Below the pieces are notes generated by a model, which saw only the letters and a program-made list of their open reading frames with translations, was not told where the DNA came from and ran no database searches. A stretch of DNA of 64,000 nt, taken from NCBI RefSeq assembly GCF_013409985.1, contig NZ_JACCBY010000002.1:620001-684000 (forward strand). The letters run 5' to 3'. Source of the DNA: Sphingomonas melonis. Its GTDB lineage: Bacteria > Pseudomonadota > Alphaproteobacteria > Sphingomonadales > Sphingomonadaceae. Of the stretch, positions 9,254-17,299 are shown one piece after another (within the stretch, counting starts at the first letter, position 1; each line of letters opens with the position of its first letter). Made by a program: the position numbers and the translations under genes.

Positions 9254-9317
9254 AAGGTCGGATCGGCGTATGACCGTTGCGGACCCGACTCCACGGGTCG
9301 CATAGAGGATCATCCCG

Positions 9318-9857
9318 ATGTTCAGGTCCCTTCTGCTGTCCGCCGCGGTCTGCGCGACGCTCGCCGCGACCGCGCCTGCGGTCGCTCAATCCGCTGCCGA
9401 CGACGCGCGCTTTACCGCCGCGCAGCAGCGGTTCGATGCCGAGCTGGCCCGCTACCGTTCCGAATTCGACCGCTATCGCGCGCTGCGCGGCACCCCCGGT
9501 CCCGGCGGCTACCGCCAGGCGCCCGTTCCCGGCGGCTATGACGATCAGCGCTATGACGATCGCGACGACGACCGCTACGAAAATGGCTATGATCCCGCCC
9601 GTTACTATCGCCCCGGCGCGCAGGAGCGCGTGCTGAGCCCCAACGATCGCGTCTATGCCGGCAATGACGGCCGCTATTATTGCAAGCGCAGCGACGGCAC
9701 CACCGGCCTCGTCCTCGGCGGCGCGGCGGGCGGCATCCTCGGCAACGTCATCGACGGCGGCCACAGCCGCATCGTCGGCACGCTGCTCGGCGGCGCGGTG
9801 GGCGCGCTCGCCGGCAAGGCGGTCGATCAGAACCAGGCACAGGTGCGCTGCCGCTGA
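9318..9857 (+). CDS. Exported glycine-zipper 2TM protein
   Basis: A 179-residue protein with a signal peptide (MFRSLLLSAAVCATLAATAP, cut after AVAQ). The middle is rich in Tyr, Asp and Arg (residues about 65-95). The C-terminus holds a glycine zipper, LVLGGAAGGILGNVIDGG followed by GTLLGGAVGALAG, as in SlyB/Rickettsia 17-kDa-type outer-membrane proteins. There is no lipobox cysteine, so it is not a lipoprotein. Its role is probably in the cell envelope. GAGGA lies 8 nt upstream of the ATG. Confidence 0.75.
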   Translation: MFRSLLLSAAVCATLAATAPAVAQSAADDARFTAAQQRFDAELARYRSEFDRYRALRGTPGPGGYRQAPVPGGYDDQRYDDRDDDRYENGYDPARYYRPGAQERVLSPNDRVYAGNDGRYYCKRSDGTTGLVLGGAAGGILGNVIDGGHSRIVGTLLGGAVGALAGKAVDQNQAQVRCR

Positions 9858-9894
9858 CCGATGGCCAGCGGTCGGTCAGGCAGGCGGGCGGGCG

Positions 9895-10233
9895 TCAGGC
9901 CCGCTCGACCGCCATCAGCGTCACGCCCTCATATTTCTCGGCGGCCGGCTCGAACAGGCTGCTGGGCACGAAGGTGTTGCCGGTGAGCGCAGGCTCGCCC
10001 AGCCCGTCCATCTTGAAGGTGCCGACCTTCTCCTCGCGCGGCGGCTTGCCGTCGCGCTCGATGGTGACGGCGTCGACATAGATCTCGCCGTGGCGGGTGT
10101 AGAGAATATGCGGGGCGATCGTCACCGTCCCCTTGTTGTAGGTGGCGGTCACGGTCAGCTGGCGGACGATCGCTTCGAACATCGTCGGCACCGGCCCCGT
10201 CGGTGCGGCGGTCGCGGCTTCGGTCTGGGTCAT
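9895..10233 (-). CDS. Conserved hypothetical protein
   Basis: A 112-residue protein beginning MTQTEAATAAPTG. It has an acidic/hydrophobic mix with no signal peptide and no membrane segment. I do not recognise a family. Visible features are a beta-rich middle (QLTVTATYNKGTVTIAPHIL and IYVDAVTIERDGKPP) and a C-terminal stretch GTFKMDGLGEPALTGNTFVP. Another in-frame ATG sits four codons upstream (10245). Its coding pattern is convincing, but the assignment stays open. Confidence 0.6.
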   Translation of the reverse strand: MTQTEAATAAPTGPVPTMFEAIVRQLTVTATYNKGTVTIAPHILYTRHGEIYVDAVTIERDGKPPREEKVGTFKMDGLGEPALTGNTFVPSSLFEPAAEKYEGVTLMAVERA

Positions 10234-10333
10234 CCGTGGCACCATAAACGTTCGTGTTGCGTCGCAGCAAGAACGCTTTCGCGCCATCGACGTTGCACGG
10301 CCGGCGGAACGATCCGCCGGCCGGCCTGCCGGA

Positions 10334-10654
10334 TCAGCGATAGACGTTGAAGCAGCGCCGTTCCGGCCCGTAATAGCCGCGATGGATACGGCAGACGACG
10401 CGGCTGCGGCCATAGCCGCCGCGCCCATAACCATAGCCGCGACCATAGCCATAGCCGCGACCGCGATCATAGCCGCGCCCGTGGAAGCGCGGACCATCGC
10501 GCCAGCGGCGATCGTCGCGCCGGTCATAGCCGCGATGATCGTAGCCGCGGTCATAGCCGCGATCGTAGCCGTAGCGCTGCGCCTCGGCCGGAGCGGCGGC
10601 GACCAGGGTGCCGGCAGCGAGTGCCGCGGCGCTGAACAAAGCAATTAGCTTCAT
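10334..10654 (-). CDS. Exported Gly/Tyr/Arg-repeat protein
   Basis: A 106-residue protein with a signal peptide (MKLIALFSAAALAAGTLVAA, cleavage after AEA). The mature chain is low-complexity: GYDRGYDRGYDHRGYDRRDD followed by RGYGYGRGYGYGRGGYG. It ends in a short conserved-looking module with two cysteines (VVCRIHRGYYGPERRCFNV). Similar small secreted proteins are common in sphingomonads and their function is unknown. GAGGAG lies 7 nt before the ATG at 10654; the longer version starting at 10687 lacks a signal peptide start. The repeats are also visible as repeating ATAGCCGCG words in the DNA. Confidence 0.65.
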   Translation of the reverse strand: MKLIALFSAAALAAGTLVAAAPAEAQRYGYDRGYDRGYDHRGYDRRDDRRWRDGPRFHGRGYDRGRGYGYGRGYGYGRGGYGRSRVVCRIHRGYYGPERRCFNVYR

Positions 10655-10788
10655 AGGGTTACTCCTCACACACCCGACATCGGGCATGAGGATGGCATGG
10701 TCGATTCGCCATGCACGCGATCTGAACCCGCGGTTGTCAAAATGTCAGGATCGCTGCCCCGCCACCCCGCATCCTCGGATAAAGCCGA

Positions 10789-11094
10789 TCAGGGCAGCCG
10801 CACCGTCAATCCGTCCAGCGCCGCGGTCAGTCGCACCTGACATGCGAGCCGGCTGGTCCGCGACGCCGCCGGCACGAGGTCGAGCAGATCCTCCTCTTCC
10901 TCCTGCGCCGCGGGCAGGCGGGCGAAATCCTCCGCCGCGATGACGACGTGACAGGTCGCACAGGCCATGTCGCCGTTGCAGGTTCCTTCGAGCGGATGCC
11001 CGTCCGCCTGCGCGAGATCGAGCAGCCGTGCGCCCTCGTCGCCTGCCGCCTCGCGCGTACGGCCGTTCGGATCGACGAACACCACCCGAATCAT
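10789..11094 (-). CDS. 2Fe-2S ferredoxin, adrenodoxin type
   Basis: A 101-residue ferredoxin. The cluster ligands are Cys39, Cys45 and Cys48 in GTCNGDMACATCHV and Cys85 in RLACQVRL, the C-x5-C-x2-C-xn-C spacing of adrenodoxin/ISC-type ferredoxins. An EEEED run is the usual acidic docking surface. It is the third gene of a coupled set: its ATG overlaps the stop of the second cysteine desulfurase by ATGA. That placement suggests it supplies electrons for Fe-S cluster or thio-transfer chemistry, which is inference. Confidence 0.85.
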   Translation of the reverse strand: MIRVVFVDPNGRTREAAGDEGARLLDLAQADGHPLEGTCNGDMACATCHVVIAAEDFARLPAAQEEEEDLLDLVPAASRTSRLACQVRLTAALDGLTVRLP

Positions 11095-12179
11095 AGCCTC
11101 ACCCCCTGTCGGTTCGCCGCCGCGACGATCGCGTCCAGCCCTGCCCGCATCTCATCCTCGCCGCTGTAGCGACCGAAGCCGAGCCGGATACTCGACCGCG
11201 CCTGTGCCTCGCTCAGCCCGATCGCGCGCAGCACATGGCTCGATCGTCCCGATCCGCTCGCGCAGGCCGAACCGGCGGAGAAGGCGATGTCGCGGCAGTC
11301 ACTCATCAACCGCGCCACGTCGAGCCCGTCCGCCCGGACGTTGAGGTTGCCATGATAGCGGTTGTCGGCCGCGCCGTTCACCACCCAGCCGGCGAGCGCC
11401 GCGGTAGCGATGCCCCACAGCCGCTCGACATGCGCCGCATCCGCCTCCTGTCGCTCCGCCATCAGCCGCGCCGCCGCACCGAAGCCCGCGCACAGCGCCG
11501 GCGACAGCGTGCCCGAGCGGCCCGCCGCCTCCTGCCCGCCGCCGTGGATCAGCGGGGCCAGCGTCACGCCGTCGCGGATCCACAGACCACCGATCCCCTT
11601 GGGACCGTGCAGCTTGTGCGCCGATACCGCGATCAGATCGCAGGCCGCCGGCACCGGCACGCGGCCAAAGCCCTGCACCGCATCGCACAGCATCAGCGCG
11701 CCCGCCGCATGCGCCAGTGCCGCAAGCTCCGCGACCGGCTGGATCACGCCGATCTCGTTGTTGACCAGCATCGCCGCGACCAGCCCGACCCCCGGCCGGA
11801 TCGCCGCCGCCGCCTGATCGCGATCGACCAGCCCGTCCGCCCCGACCGGCAGCACCGTCACCGCCCGGCCGCGCGCCGCCTCCGCCGCCACCGTATCGAG
11901 CACCGCGGCATGTTCGCTCGCCAGCGTGACGATGCCGCCGGTCGTGCCCTTGATCGCCCAGTTGAGCGCCTCGGTCGCGCCGCTGGTGAAGCTCAACGTG
12001 CCGCCGGCAGGGCCGAGCGCCGCGACCTGTTCGCGCGCCACCTCGACCGCCGCCTTCGCCGCGCGGCCGGGGCGGTGCGGCGAATGCGGATTGGCATGTT
12101 GCGCTTCGAGCCAGGGCAGCATCGCCGCCAGCGCCTCGGGCGCGAGCGGCGTCGTCGCCTGATAATCGAGGTAGATCAT
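11091..12179 (-). CDS. Cysteine desulfurase (second of a tandem pair)
   Basis: A 362-residue NifS/IscS-type aminotransferase-fold enzyme. It begins MIYLDYQATTPLAPEAL, with the PLP lysine in VSAHKLHGPKGIG and the active-site cysteine in SAGSACASGSG. The family takes sulfur from cysteine as a persulfide and releases alanine. ATG at 12179 overlaps the stop of the upstream desulfurase (ATGA), and its own stop overlaps the ferredoxin start the same way. The Cys-containing loop is of the long, IscS-like kind. No iscU or sufBCD genes lie in the window, so the sulfur acceptor is unknown. Confidence 0.88.
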   Translation of the reverse strand: MIYLDYQATTPLAPEALAAMLPWLEAQHANPHSPHRPGRAAKAAVEVAREQVAALGPAGGTLSFTSGATEALNWAIKGTTGGIVTLASEHAAVLDTVAAEAARGRAVTVLPVGADGLVDRDQAAAAIRPGVGLVAAMLVNNEIGVIQPVAELAALAHAAGALMLCDAVQGFGRVPVPAACDLIAVSAHKLHGPKGIGGLWIRDGVTLAPLIHGGGQEAAGRSGTLSPALCAGFGAAARLMAERQEADAAHVERLWGIATAALAGWVVNGAADNRYHGNLNVRADGLDVARLMSDCRDIAFSAGSACASGSGRSSHVLRAIGLSEAQARSSIRLGFGRYSGEDEMRAGLDAIVAAANRQGVRL

Positions 12180-13243
12180 GCCGCGCGCCGCGTCGTGCGC
12201 GCCATCTGCCGCCACGCCGCGACGAAGGCGTCCACATCCGCCTCGGTCGTCGTGCGGCCGAAACTCACCCGGATCACCTCGCGCCCGGCGGCCGCGTCCC
12301 AGCCCATCGCGCCGAGCACGTGGCTCGGCTTCATGCTGCCGCTCGAACAGGCGCTACCCGCCGACACCGCGAAGCCGGCGCTGTCGAGCAGGATCAGCTG
12401 CGCCGCCGCCGCCACGCCGCGCAGCCGGTACGCGCCGATCGCCGCATGGCGCGGGCTGTCGGCGGCGACGATCTCGCCACCGGACCGGATGATCGCATCG
12501 TCGAGCCGCGCGCGGAGCGCCTCATGATCCGGCTCCGCCTCGGCGAGCGCGGAGGCATAGCCCAGCGCACCCGGCACATTCTCCGTGCCCGGTCGATAGC
12601 CACGCTCCTGCCCGCCGCTCGGATGCAACAGGCCGAGGTCGCGCACAAGCAGCGCTCCAATGCCCGGCGGCCCGCCCCGCTTGTGCGCGGACAGCGCGAT
12701 GAGGTCGGCGACCTCGGCGAGCGCGGTCGACGCCGGCATCTGCGCCGCATCGACCAGCAGCCGCCCGCCCGCGCCGCGCACCAGCGCCGCGATCGTGTCG
12801 AGCGGCTGGCGCACACCCGTCTCGCTGTTCGCCCACTGCACGCAGACCAGCGCGGGCCCCTCGGCCAGCAGGGCGGCAAGCGCATCGCGATCGACGATCC
12901 CGTCGGGGCCGACCGGTGCCACCGCCGCGTCGCCGCCAGCGCGCATCACCGCATCATGTTCGACCGCGGTGATGATCCGCCGCGGCAGCGTCGTGCGGCC
13001 GAGCGCGATGCCCAGCGACTCGCTCGCGCCGCTGGTCAGCAGCGTTTCGCCGCGCCAGCCATAAGCGGCGGCGATGCCGCGCCGCGCCGCCTCGAGCGCG
13101 GCGCGCGCCGCCCGCCCTTCGCCATGCGGCGACGACGGGTTCGCCCAATGCGTCAGCCCGTGCACGACCGCCTCGCGCGCGGCGGCGGTCATCGGCGTGG
13201 TGGCGGCGTGATCCAGATAGATACGGGACAGGATTCGTTCCAA
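12176..13243 (-). CDS. Cysteine desulfurase family protein (first of a tandem pair)
   Basis: A 355-residue PLP enzyme related to, but clearly different from, its downstream neighbour. It shows RIYLDHAATTPMTAAARE, the PLP lysine in SAHKRGGPPGIG and the catalytic cysteine in SAGSACSSGSMKPSHVL, so both key residues are intact. The only start in the right place is TTG at 13243 (LERILSRIYLDH). Expression is likely co-transcriptional with the second desulfurase and the ferredoxin. Two adjacent desulfurases suggest separate acceptors or a heteromeric arrangement; the sequence cannot decide which. Confidence 0.85.
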   Translation of the reverse strand: MERILSRIYLDHAATTPMTAAAREAVVHGLTHWANPSSPHGEGRAARAALEAARRGIAAAYGWRGETLLTSGASESLGIALGRTTLPRRIITAVEHDAVMRAGGDAAVAPVGPDGIVDRDALAALLAEGPALVCVQWANSETGVRQPLDTIAALVRGAGGRLLVDAAQMPASTALAEVADLIALSAHKRGGPPGIGALLVRDLGLLHPSGGQERGYRPGTENVPGALGYASALAEAEPDHEALRARLDDAIIRSGGEIVAADSPRHAAIGAYRLRGVAAAAQLILLDSAGFAVSAGSACSSGSMKPSHVLGAMGWDAAAGREVIRVSFGRTTTEADVDAFVAAWRQMARTTRRAA

Positions 13244-13323
13244 TTGCGTGTCGGAGCCCGACGCCTATATAGCGCGCAACGATCTGCGCTGCACAGCGCG
13301 CCCCTTCTTACGTGGCGAGACCC

Positions 13324-13980
13324 ATGCCCGAAGTCATTTTTCCCGGCCCCGAGGGCCGTCTCGAAGGCCGTTTCGCTCCTGCCCCGCGTCCGCGCGCTCC
13401 GGTCGCGATGATCCTCCATTCGCACCCCGCCGCCGGCGGCACGATGAACAGCCGCATCGTCCAGGAGCTGTATAAGACCTTCCAGCGCCGCGGGTTCGCC
13501 ACGCTGCGCTTCAACTTCCGCGGCGTCGGCAAGAGCCAGGGGACGTTCGACAATGGCATCGGCGAACTGTCCGACGCGGCGAGCGCGCTCGACTGGGTGC
13601 AGAGCTTCCACCCGGAGGCATCGACCACCTGGATCGCCGGGGTCAGCTTCGGCGCGTGGATCGGCATGCAGCTGCTGATGCGCCGCCCGGAGATCCGCGG
13701 CTTCATCTCGATCGCACCGCCGGCGAACATGTTCGACTTCTCGTTCCTCGCGCCCTGCCCGTCGTCGGGCATCATCATCCAGGGCGAAGCCGACGAGGTC
13801 GCCACCCCCGGCGCGACGCAGAAGCTCGTCGACAAGCTGCGCACGCAAAAGCACATCACGATCCATCACGACACGATCCCGAAGGCGAACCATTTCTTCG
13901 AGAACGAGACGCCGGAACTGATGCGCTCGGTCGACAAATACCTCGACATGCGCCTCGACCCGAACTCGCCGATCCGGTGA
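13324..13980 (+). CDS. Alpha/beta hydrolase
   Basis: A 218-residue alpha/beta-hydrolase of the short COG2945-like type. It has the oxyanion segment HSHPAAGGTMNSR region (HPAAGGTMN), FNFRGVGKSQG, the nucleophile elbow GVSFGAW (Ser at the centre), an acid in GEADEV and a late His in KANHFFE. All triad candidates are present. The substrate is unknown. It is divergent from the cysteine desulfurase operon with a gap of about 80 bp, and hydrolases of this type often sit near sulfur-mobilisation genes in alphaproteobacteria, which may or may not be functional. Confidence 0.8.
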   Translation: MPEVIFPGPEGRLEGRFAPAPRPRAPVAMILHSHPAAGGTMNSRIVQELYKTFQRRGFATLRFNFRGVGKSQGTFDNGIGELSDAASALDWVQSFHPEASTTWIAGVSFGAWIGMQLLMRRPEIRGFISIAPPANMFDFSFLAPCPSSGIIIQGEADEVATPGATQKLVDKLRTQKHITIHHDTIPKANHFFENETPELMRSVDKYLDMRLDPNSPIR

Positions 13981-13987
13981 CGTCGCC

Positions 13988-14017
13988 GCCGGGACCGCAC
14001 GCTGATGCGGTCCCGGC
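13988..14017. terminator. 12-bp hairpin after the alpha/beta hydrolase
   Basis: GCCGGGACCGCA and TGCGGTCCCGGC pair perfectly around a 6-nt loop, just after the hydrolase stop and before the convergent gene's stop. It is probably a bidirectional terminator, though it lacks a T-run. Confidence 0.55.
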
Positions 14018-14041
14018 CACGCTGGCGGTCACTGGGCTCGA

Positions 14042-14434
14042 TCAGTCGCCGGTCAGCAGACCCTCGAAATCGAGGATGCCGGCGTGATATCGTTCGCCCC
14101 GCACCTCTTCGAGGATGTCATAGATCGCCATGAGCTTGTCGCATCCCTCGGCCGTCTTGCCATTCGTGTCGTCGGGATCGGCTAAAAACAGTGATTTGGC
14201 TTCATCCGCATAAGCGAGAACCGTCCGGTAGCGCTCTTCGCCGACCTTATCCGCGACGGCGGCTAGCCCGAGTCGAATACTTGCAGACTGGTTGTCGATC
14301 GATCGATGATAGCCGTAGAACGTCACCTCGTTGAAATGTGGTGCCGCCGCCATCGTGCAAATCAGGAAATTTTGGATTTCGCTCAACTGTTCGGGGACGT
14401 ACAAGCGCCCGCCTTCCATGCGCTGCGGTTCCAT
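14042..14434 (-). CDS. Hypothetical protein
   Basis: A 130-residue soluble protein beginning MEPQRMEGGRLYVPEQLSEI. It is mostly helical-looking and acidic, with no signal peptide or membrane segment. I do not recognise a family. GAGG lies just upstream of ATG 14434. Its GC content is lower than that of neighbours and its codon use is less extreme, as is that of the small gene and spacer to its right, which may mark recently acquired DNA. Confidence 0.5.
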   Translation of the reverse strand: MEPQRMEGGRLYVPEQLSEIQNFLICTMAAAPHFNEVTFYGYHRSIDNQSASIRLGLAAVADKVGEERYRTVLAYADEAKSLFLADPDDTNGKTAEGCDKLMAIYDILEEVRGERYHAGILDFEGLLTGD

Positions 14435-14585
14435 ATCGCCTCACTGTTCGATGACATCCGTGTGATCAGGATGCGTACCGCTGAGGGTTACCAAGACGAT
14501 ATATAGCGTGGCTTTGGACCGGTTTCCAAAAAGCGCCGCAGTTGTTCATCGGCCATGGTCTTTCGGGACAGGCTCGCTTCTCTTT

Positions 14586-14765
14586 TTACAATTGCCAGAT
14601 CACGACGTTGCCCAGCAACACCGCCGCCATCACCAGGAGCAGCACCGCTTTCGTGCGATCCCCGCCGCGGGCGAGCAGCGCCCCGCCGCCGATCAGGCAG
14701 GCGAAACAGCCAAGCATGGCGATGGCCGGGGCGGCACTGGCGATCGATCCGAGAAAACCGTTCAT
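14586..14765 (-). CDS. Small two-segment membrane protein
   Basis: A 59-residue protein with two hydrophobic segments (about residues 8-31 and 39-57) joined by a short charged loop ARGGDRTK. It ends VLLGNVVIWQL. ATG at 14765 follows GGATCGTCGG; a TTG 10 codons upstream is less likely. The family is unknown. Support comes only from its open frame, start signal and clear two-helix layout. Confidence 0.4.
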   Translation of the reverse strand: MNGFLGSIASAAPAIAMLGCFACLIGGGALLARGGDRTKAVLLLVMAAVLLGNVVIWQL

Positions 14766-14847
14766 CCGACGATCCTGACGTACGGCGATCGACAAGTCGA
14801 GCCGGCCGCGAGCCTACGCGCCCGTCGACCCGCAGACGCAGCAACCT

Positions 14848-15807
14848 TTACCCGATCGCCCGCGCATAGGCGTCGATATCGACATTGCCGCCCGACAGGA
14901 TCACCAGCAGCCCGCGCGCCGCCGCCACCTTGCCCGCCAGCACCGCCGCCAGCGCCACTGCACCGCCGGGCTCGATCACCAGCCGCAGCTGTTCCGCCGC
15001 CCAGCGCTGCGCCGCTGCCGTCTCCGCCTCGCTGACCGCGACGCCGGTGGCGCCGCGCTGTGACAAGACGCCGAATGTCAGCGGCGACACCCGCTGCGTC
15101 TGCAACGAGTCGCAGGCGGTCGGCGGCGGATTGTCACCGACGGGCTCGATCGCCGACTCTTCCAGCGACCGACGCATGTCGTCCCAGCCTTCCGGCTCGA
15201 CGACCGTCACCGCCGTATCCCTCAGCGCCAGCGCGATCCCCGCGGACAGGCCGCCACCACCGCAGGGCACCGCGACTCGCGAGGGCACGCCGAGTCCCAG
15301 CGCCGCCATCTGCGCCGCCGCCTCGAGTCCCGCGCTGCCCTGCCCTTCGATGATCCACGGATCGTCGAAGCTCGGCACCAATGTCGCGCCGCGCGCCTCC
15401 GCGAGTCGGGCCGCGATGATCTCGCGGCTCTCGCTGGCGCGGTCGTAGCGGACCACCTCGGCGCCCAGCGCCAGCGTTCCCGCGAGCTTGGCGGGCGGCG
15501 CATCCGCCGGCATCACGATCGTTGCGGCGATTCCCAGCCGCCGCGCGGCCCAGGCGACGCCCTGTGCGTGATTCCCCGAAGAGAAGGCAACGACGCCACG
15601 GCGACGCGCATCGTCATCCAATGCGGTGAGCCGATGCCAGGCACCGCGAATTTTGAATGCACCGATGGGTTGCAGCGACTCCGCCTTGAACGCGACCTTC
15701 ACCCCGTTGATTTCGCGCAGGTAAAGCGGCGTCGGCGGGAGGATTCTGGCGATCTTGTCGGCCGCGTCGCGGACGCCGGCCCGCGTCGGTTGTCGCAAAA
15801 ACGTCAC
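14848..15807 (-). CDS. Threonine ammonia-lyase-like / serine-threonine dehydratase (PLP)
   Basis: A 319-residue fold-type II PLP enzyme. It has LQPIGAFKIRGAWHRL with the PLP lysine at position 52, SSGNHAQGVAWAAR (phosphate/substrate loop) and the glycine-rich PCGGGGLSAGIALAL. It lacks the C-terminal ACT domain of biosynthetic IlvA, so it fits catabolic threonine/serine dehydratases or related racemases. I chose GTG at 15807, which has AAAGGA 6 nt upstream; a second GTG at 15822 would add five residues. It is divergent from the ornithine decarboxylase gene. Confidence 0.8.
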   Translation of the reverse strand: MTFLRQPTRAGVRDAADKIARILPPTPLYLREINGVKVAFKAESLQPIGAFKIRGAWHRLTALDDDARRRGVVAFSSGNHAQGVAWAARRLGIAATIVMPADAPPAKLAGTLALGAEVVRYDRASESREIIAARLAEARGATLVPSFDDPWIIEGQGSAGLEAAAQMAALGLGVPSRVAVPCGGGGLSAGIALALRDTAVTVVEPEGWDDMRRSLEESAIEPVGDNPPPTACDSLQTQRVSPLTFGVLSQRGATGVAVSEAETAAAQRWAAEQLRLVIEPGGAVALAAVLAGKVAAARGLLVILSGGNVDIDAYARAIG

Positions 15808-15822
15808 TTTTCGTCCTTTCAC

Positions 15823-15947
15823 GCGCTAACCCACTTTACATGGGGGTCGGACGACCATAGATCGCGCTTCCGCTGCCCCATGGGACTTCCAACCGCAAGG
15901 CAGCTTTTTGTCACCGTATGCCGAAAGGCAATTGGAGGTCCCTTGAA
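15823..15947 (+). promoter_or_regulatory. Leader/promoter region of the decarboxylase gene
   Basis: The 5' region between two divergent genes contains an inverted repeat, CATGGGG at 15839-15845 and CCCCATG at 15876-15882, with a 30-nt loop. A GGAGG at 15934-15938 serves the TTG start at 15948. In alphaproteobacteria, ornithine decarboxylase genes are often preceded by the structured speF leader RNA (Rfam RF00518). The position fits, but I could not test the match, so this is a hypothesis. Confidence 0.25.
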
Positions 15948-17186
15948 TTGGCCAAGCACCATAGCGCGCTGGGGTTAGCGCCCCTCTCTACCGCCCGTTC
16001 CGCCAACAGCCGCACGGGTATCGACATCGCCAAGAGCCGACCGGTCGATCCGGTCACGCTCGTTCGTCCGCACGCCGCTGCGCGCGCCGCCCGCTTCTTC
16101 GTGGAGAAGTTCCCGGGCCGCTCGATGTTTGCCGTGAAGGCGAACCCCAGCCCGGACCTGCTCAAGGTTCTCTGGGACAATGGCATCACGCATTACGACA
16201 CGGCTTCGATCGCCGAAGTGCGCCTGGTCAAGGCGACGCTTCCGGACGCGACCTGCTGCTTCATGCACCCGGTCAAGTCGGAAGAGGCGATCGCCGAGGC
16301 GTATTTCGTCCACGACGTGAAGACGTTCTCGCTCGACAGCATGGAAGAGCTGGCGAAGATCGTCCGCGCCACCGACGGCGCCACCGACCTTACGCTCTGC
16401 GTACGGCTGCGTGTCTCGTCCGAATATGCCAAGCTCAGCCTCGGTTCGAAGTTCGGCGTCGGTCCCGGCGAGAGCAAGGACCTGCTGATCGCCACCCGTC
16501 AGGTCGCGGACGCGTTGGGCATCTGCTTCCACGTCGGCAGCCAGACGATGTCGCCGGACGCCTATACCAACGCGATGGAGCGCGCCCGCGCCGCGATCGT
16601 CGAGGCGGCGGTGACCGTGGACGTCATCGACGTCGGTGGTGGCTTCCCCTCGGCCTATCCGGGCATGACCCCGCCGCCGCTGGAGCGTTTCTTCGAGACG
16701 ATCCATCGTGCGTTCGAGAGCCTGCCGATCAGCTATTCGGCCGAATTGTGGGCCGAGCCGGGTCGTGCGCTGAGCGCCGAATATGCCTCGGTCGTAGTGC
16801 GCGTCGAGCGTCGCCGCGGGACCGAGCTGTACATCAACGACGGCGCCTATGGCACGTTGTTCGATGCGGCGCATATCGGCTGGAAATATCCGGTGCAGCT
16901 GCTGCGCGAGTCCGATTCGGACGCGCGCGACATGGACTTCGCCTTCTGGGGTCCGACCTGCGACGACATGGACTATATGCAGGGTCCGTTCCCGCTGCCC
17001 GCGGACACGGTCGCCGGCGATTATTTCGAGATCGGCATGCTCGGGGCCTATGGCCAGGCGATGCGCACCGCGTTCAACGGCTTCGGCACGGGCAACACGG
17101 TGCAGGCGACCGACGAACCGATGCTCTCGGTCTATCTCGATGACGATATTGCAGAGGTCCGCACGACCAACGTCGTAAAGCTGTAA
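15948..17186 (+). CDS. PLP-dependent ornithine (lysine/ornithine) decarboxylase
   Basis: A 412-residue alanine-racemase-fold decarboxylase. It shows MFAVKANPSPDLLKVLWDNG (PLP lysine about 64), the HVGSQ motif, the glycine loop DVGGGFPSAYPG, and WAEPGRALSAEY. The C-terminal FWGPTCDDMDYM supplies the inter-subunit catalytic Cys-Asp pair of eukaryote-like ornithine decarboxylases. It makes putrescine (or cadaverine from lysine) in the cytoplasm. TTG at 15948 has GGAGG 9 nt upstream; ATG at 15918 is possible but has no ribosome site. It lies just before the deoxyhypusine-synthase-like gene, so the two probably form a polyamine pathway. Confidence 0.88.
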   Translation: MAKHHSALGLAPLSTARSANSRTGIDIAKSRPVDPVTLVRPHAAARAARFFVEKFPGRSMFAVKANPSPDLLKVLWDNGITHYDTASIAEVRLVKATLPDATCCFMHPVKSEEAIAEAYFVHDVKTFSLDSMEELAKIVRATDGATDLTLCVRLRVSSEYAKLSLGSKFGVGPGESKDLLIATRQVADALGICFHVGSQTMSPDAYTNAMERARAAIVEAAVTVDVIDVGGGFPSAYPGMTPPPLERFFETIHRAFESLPISYSAELWAEPGRALSAEYASVVVRVERRRGTELYINDGAYGTLFDAAHIGWKYPVQLLRESDSDARDMDFAFWGPTCDDMDYMQGPFPLPADTVAGDYFEIGMLGAYGQAMRTAFNGFGTGNTVQATDEPMLSVYLDDDIAEVRTTNVVKL

Positions 17187-17215
17187 CCTCAGCGTTTTAC
17201 CTGCTTGTCTTCCCT

Positions 17216-17235
17216 CCTCCCGCCTCGGCGGGAGG
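17216..17235. repeat. Palindrome between the two polyamine genes
   Basis: CCTCCCGCC and GGCGGGAGG pair around a 2-nt loop in the 113-bp gap. It resembles pieces of the GC-rich palindromic repeats found at 38.7 and 57.2 kb. It could weaken read-through between the genes. Confidence 0.45.
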
Positions 17236-17299
17236 GGCGGCCCTGGGTTTCCGCGTCCCCAATGTTGAACGACGACGGCTGGATAGCCAAAGGCGAACC

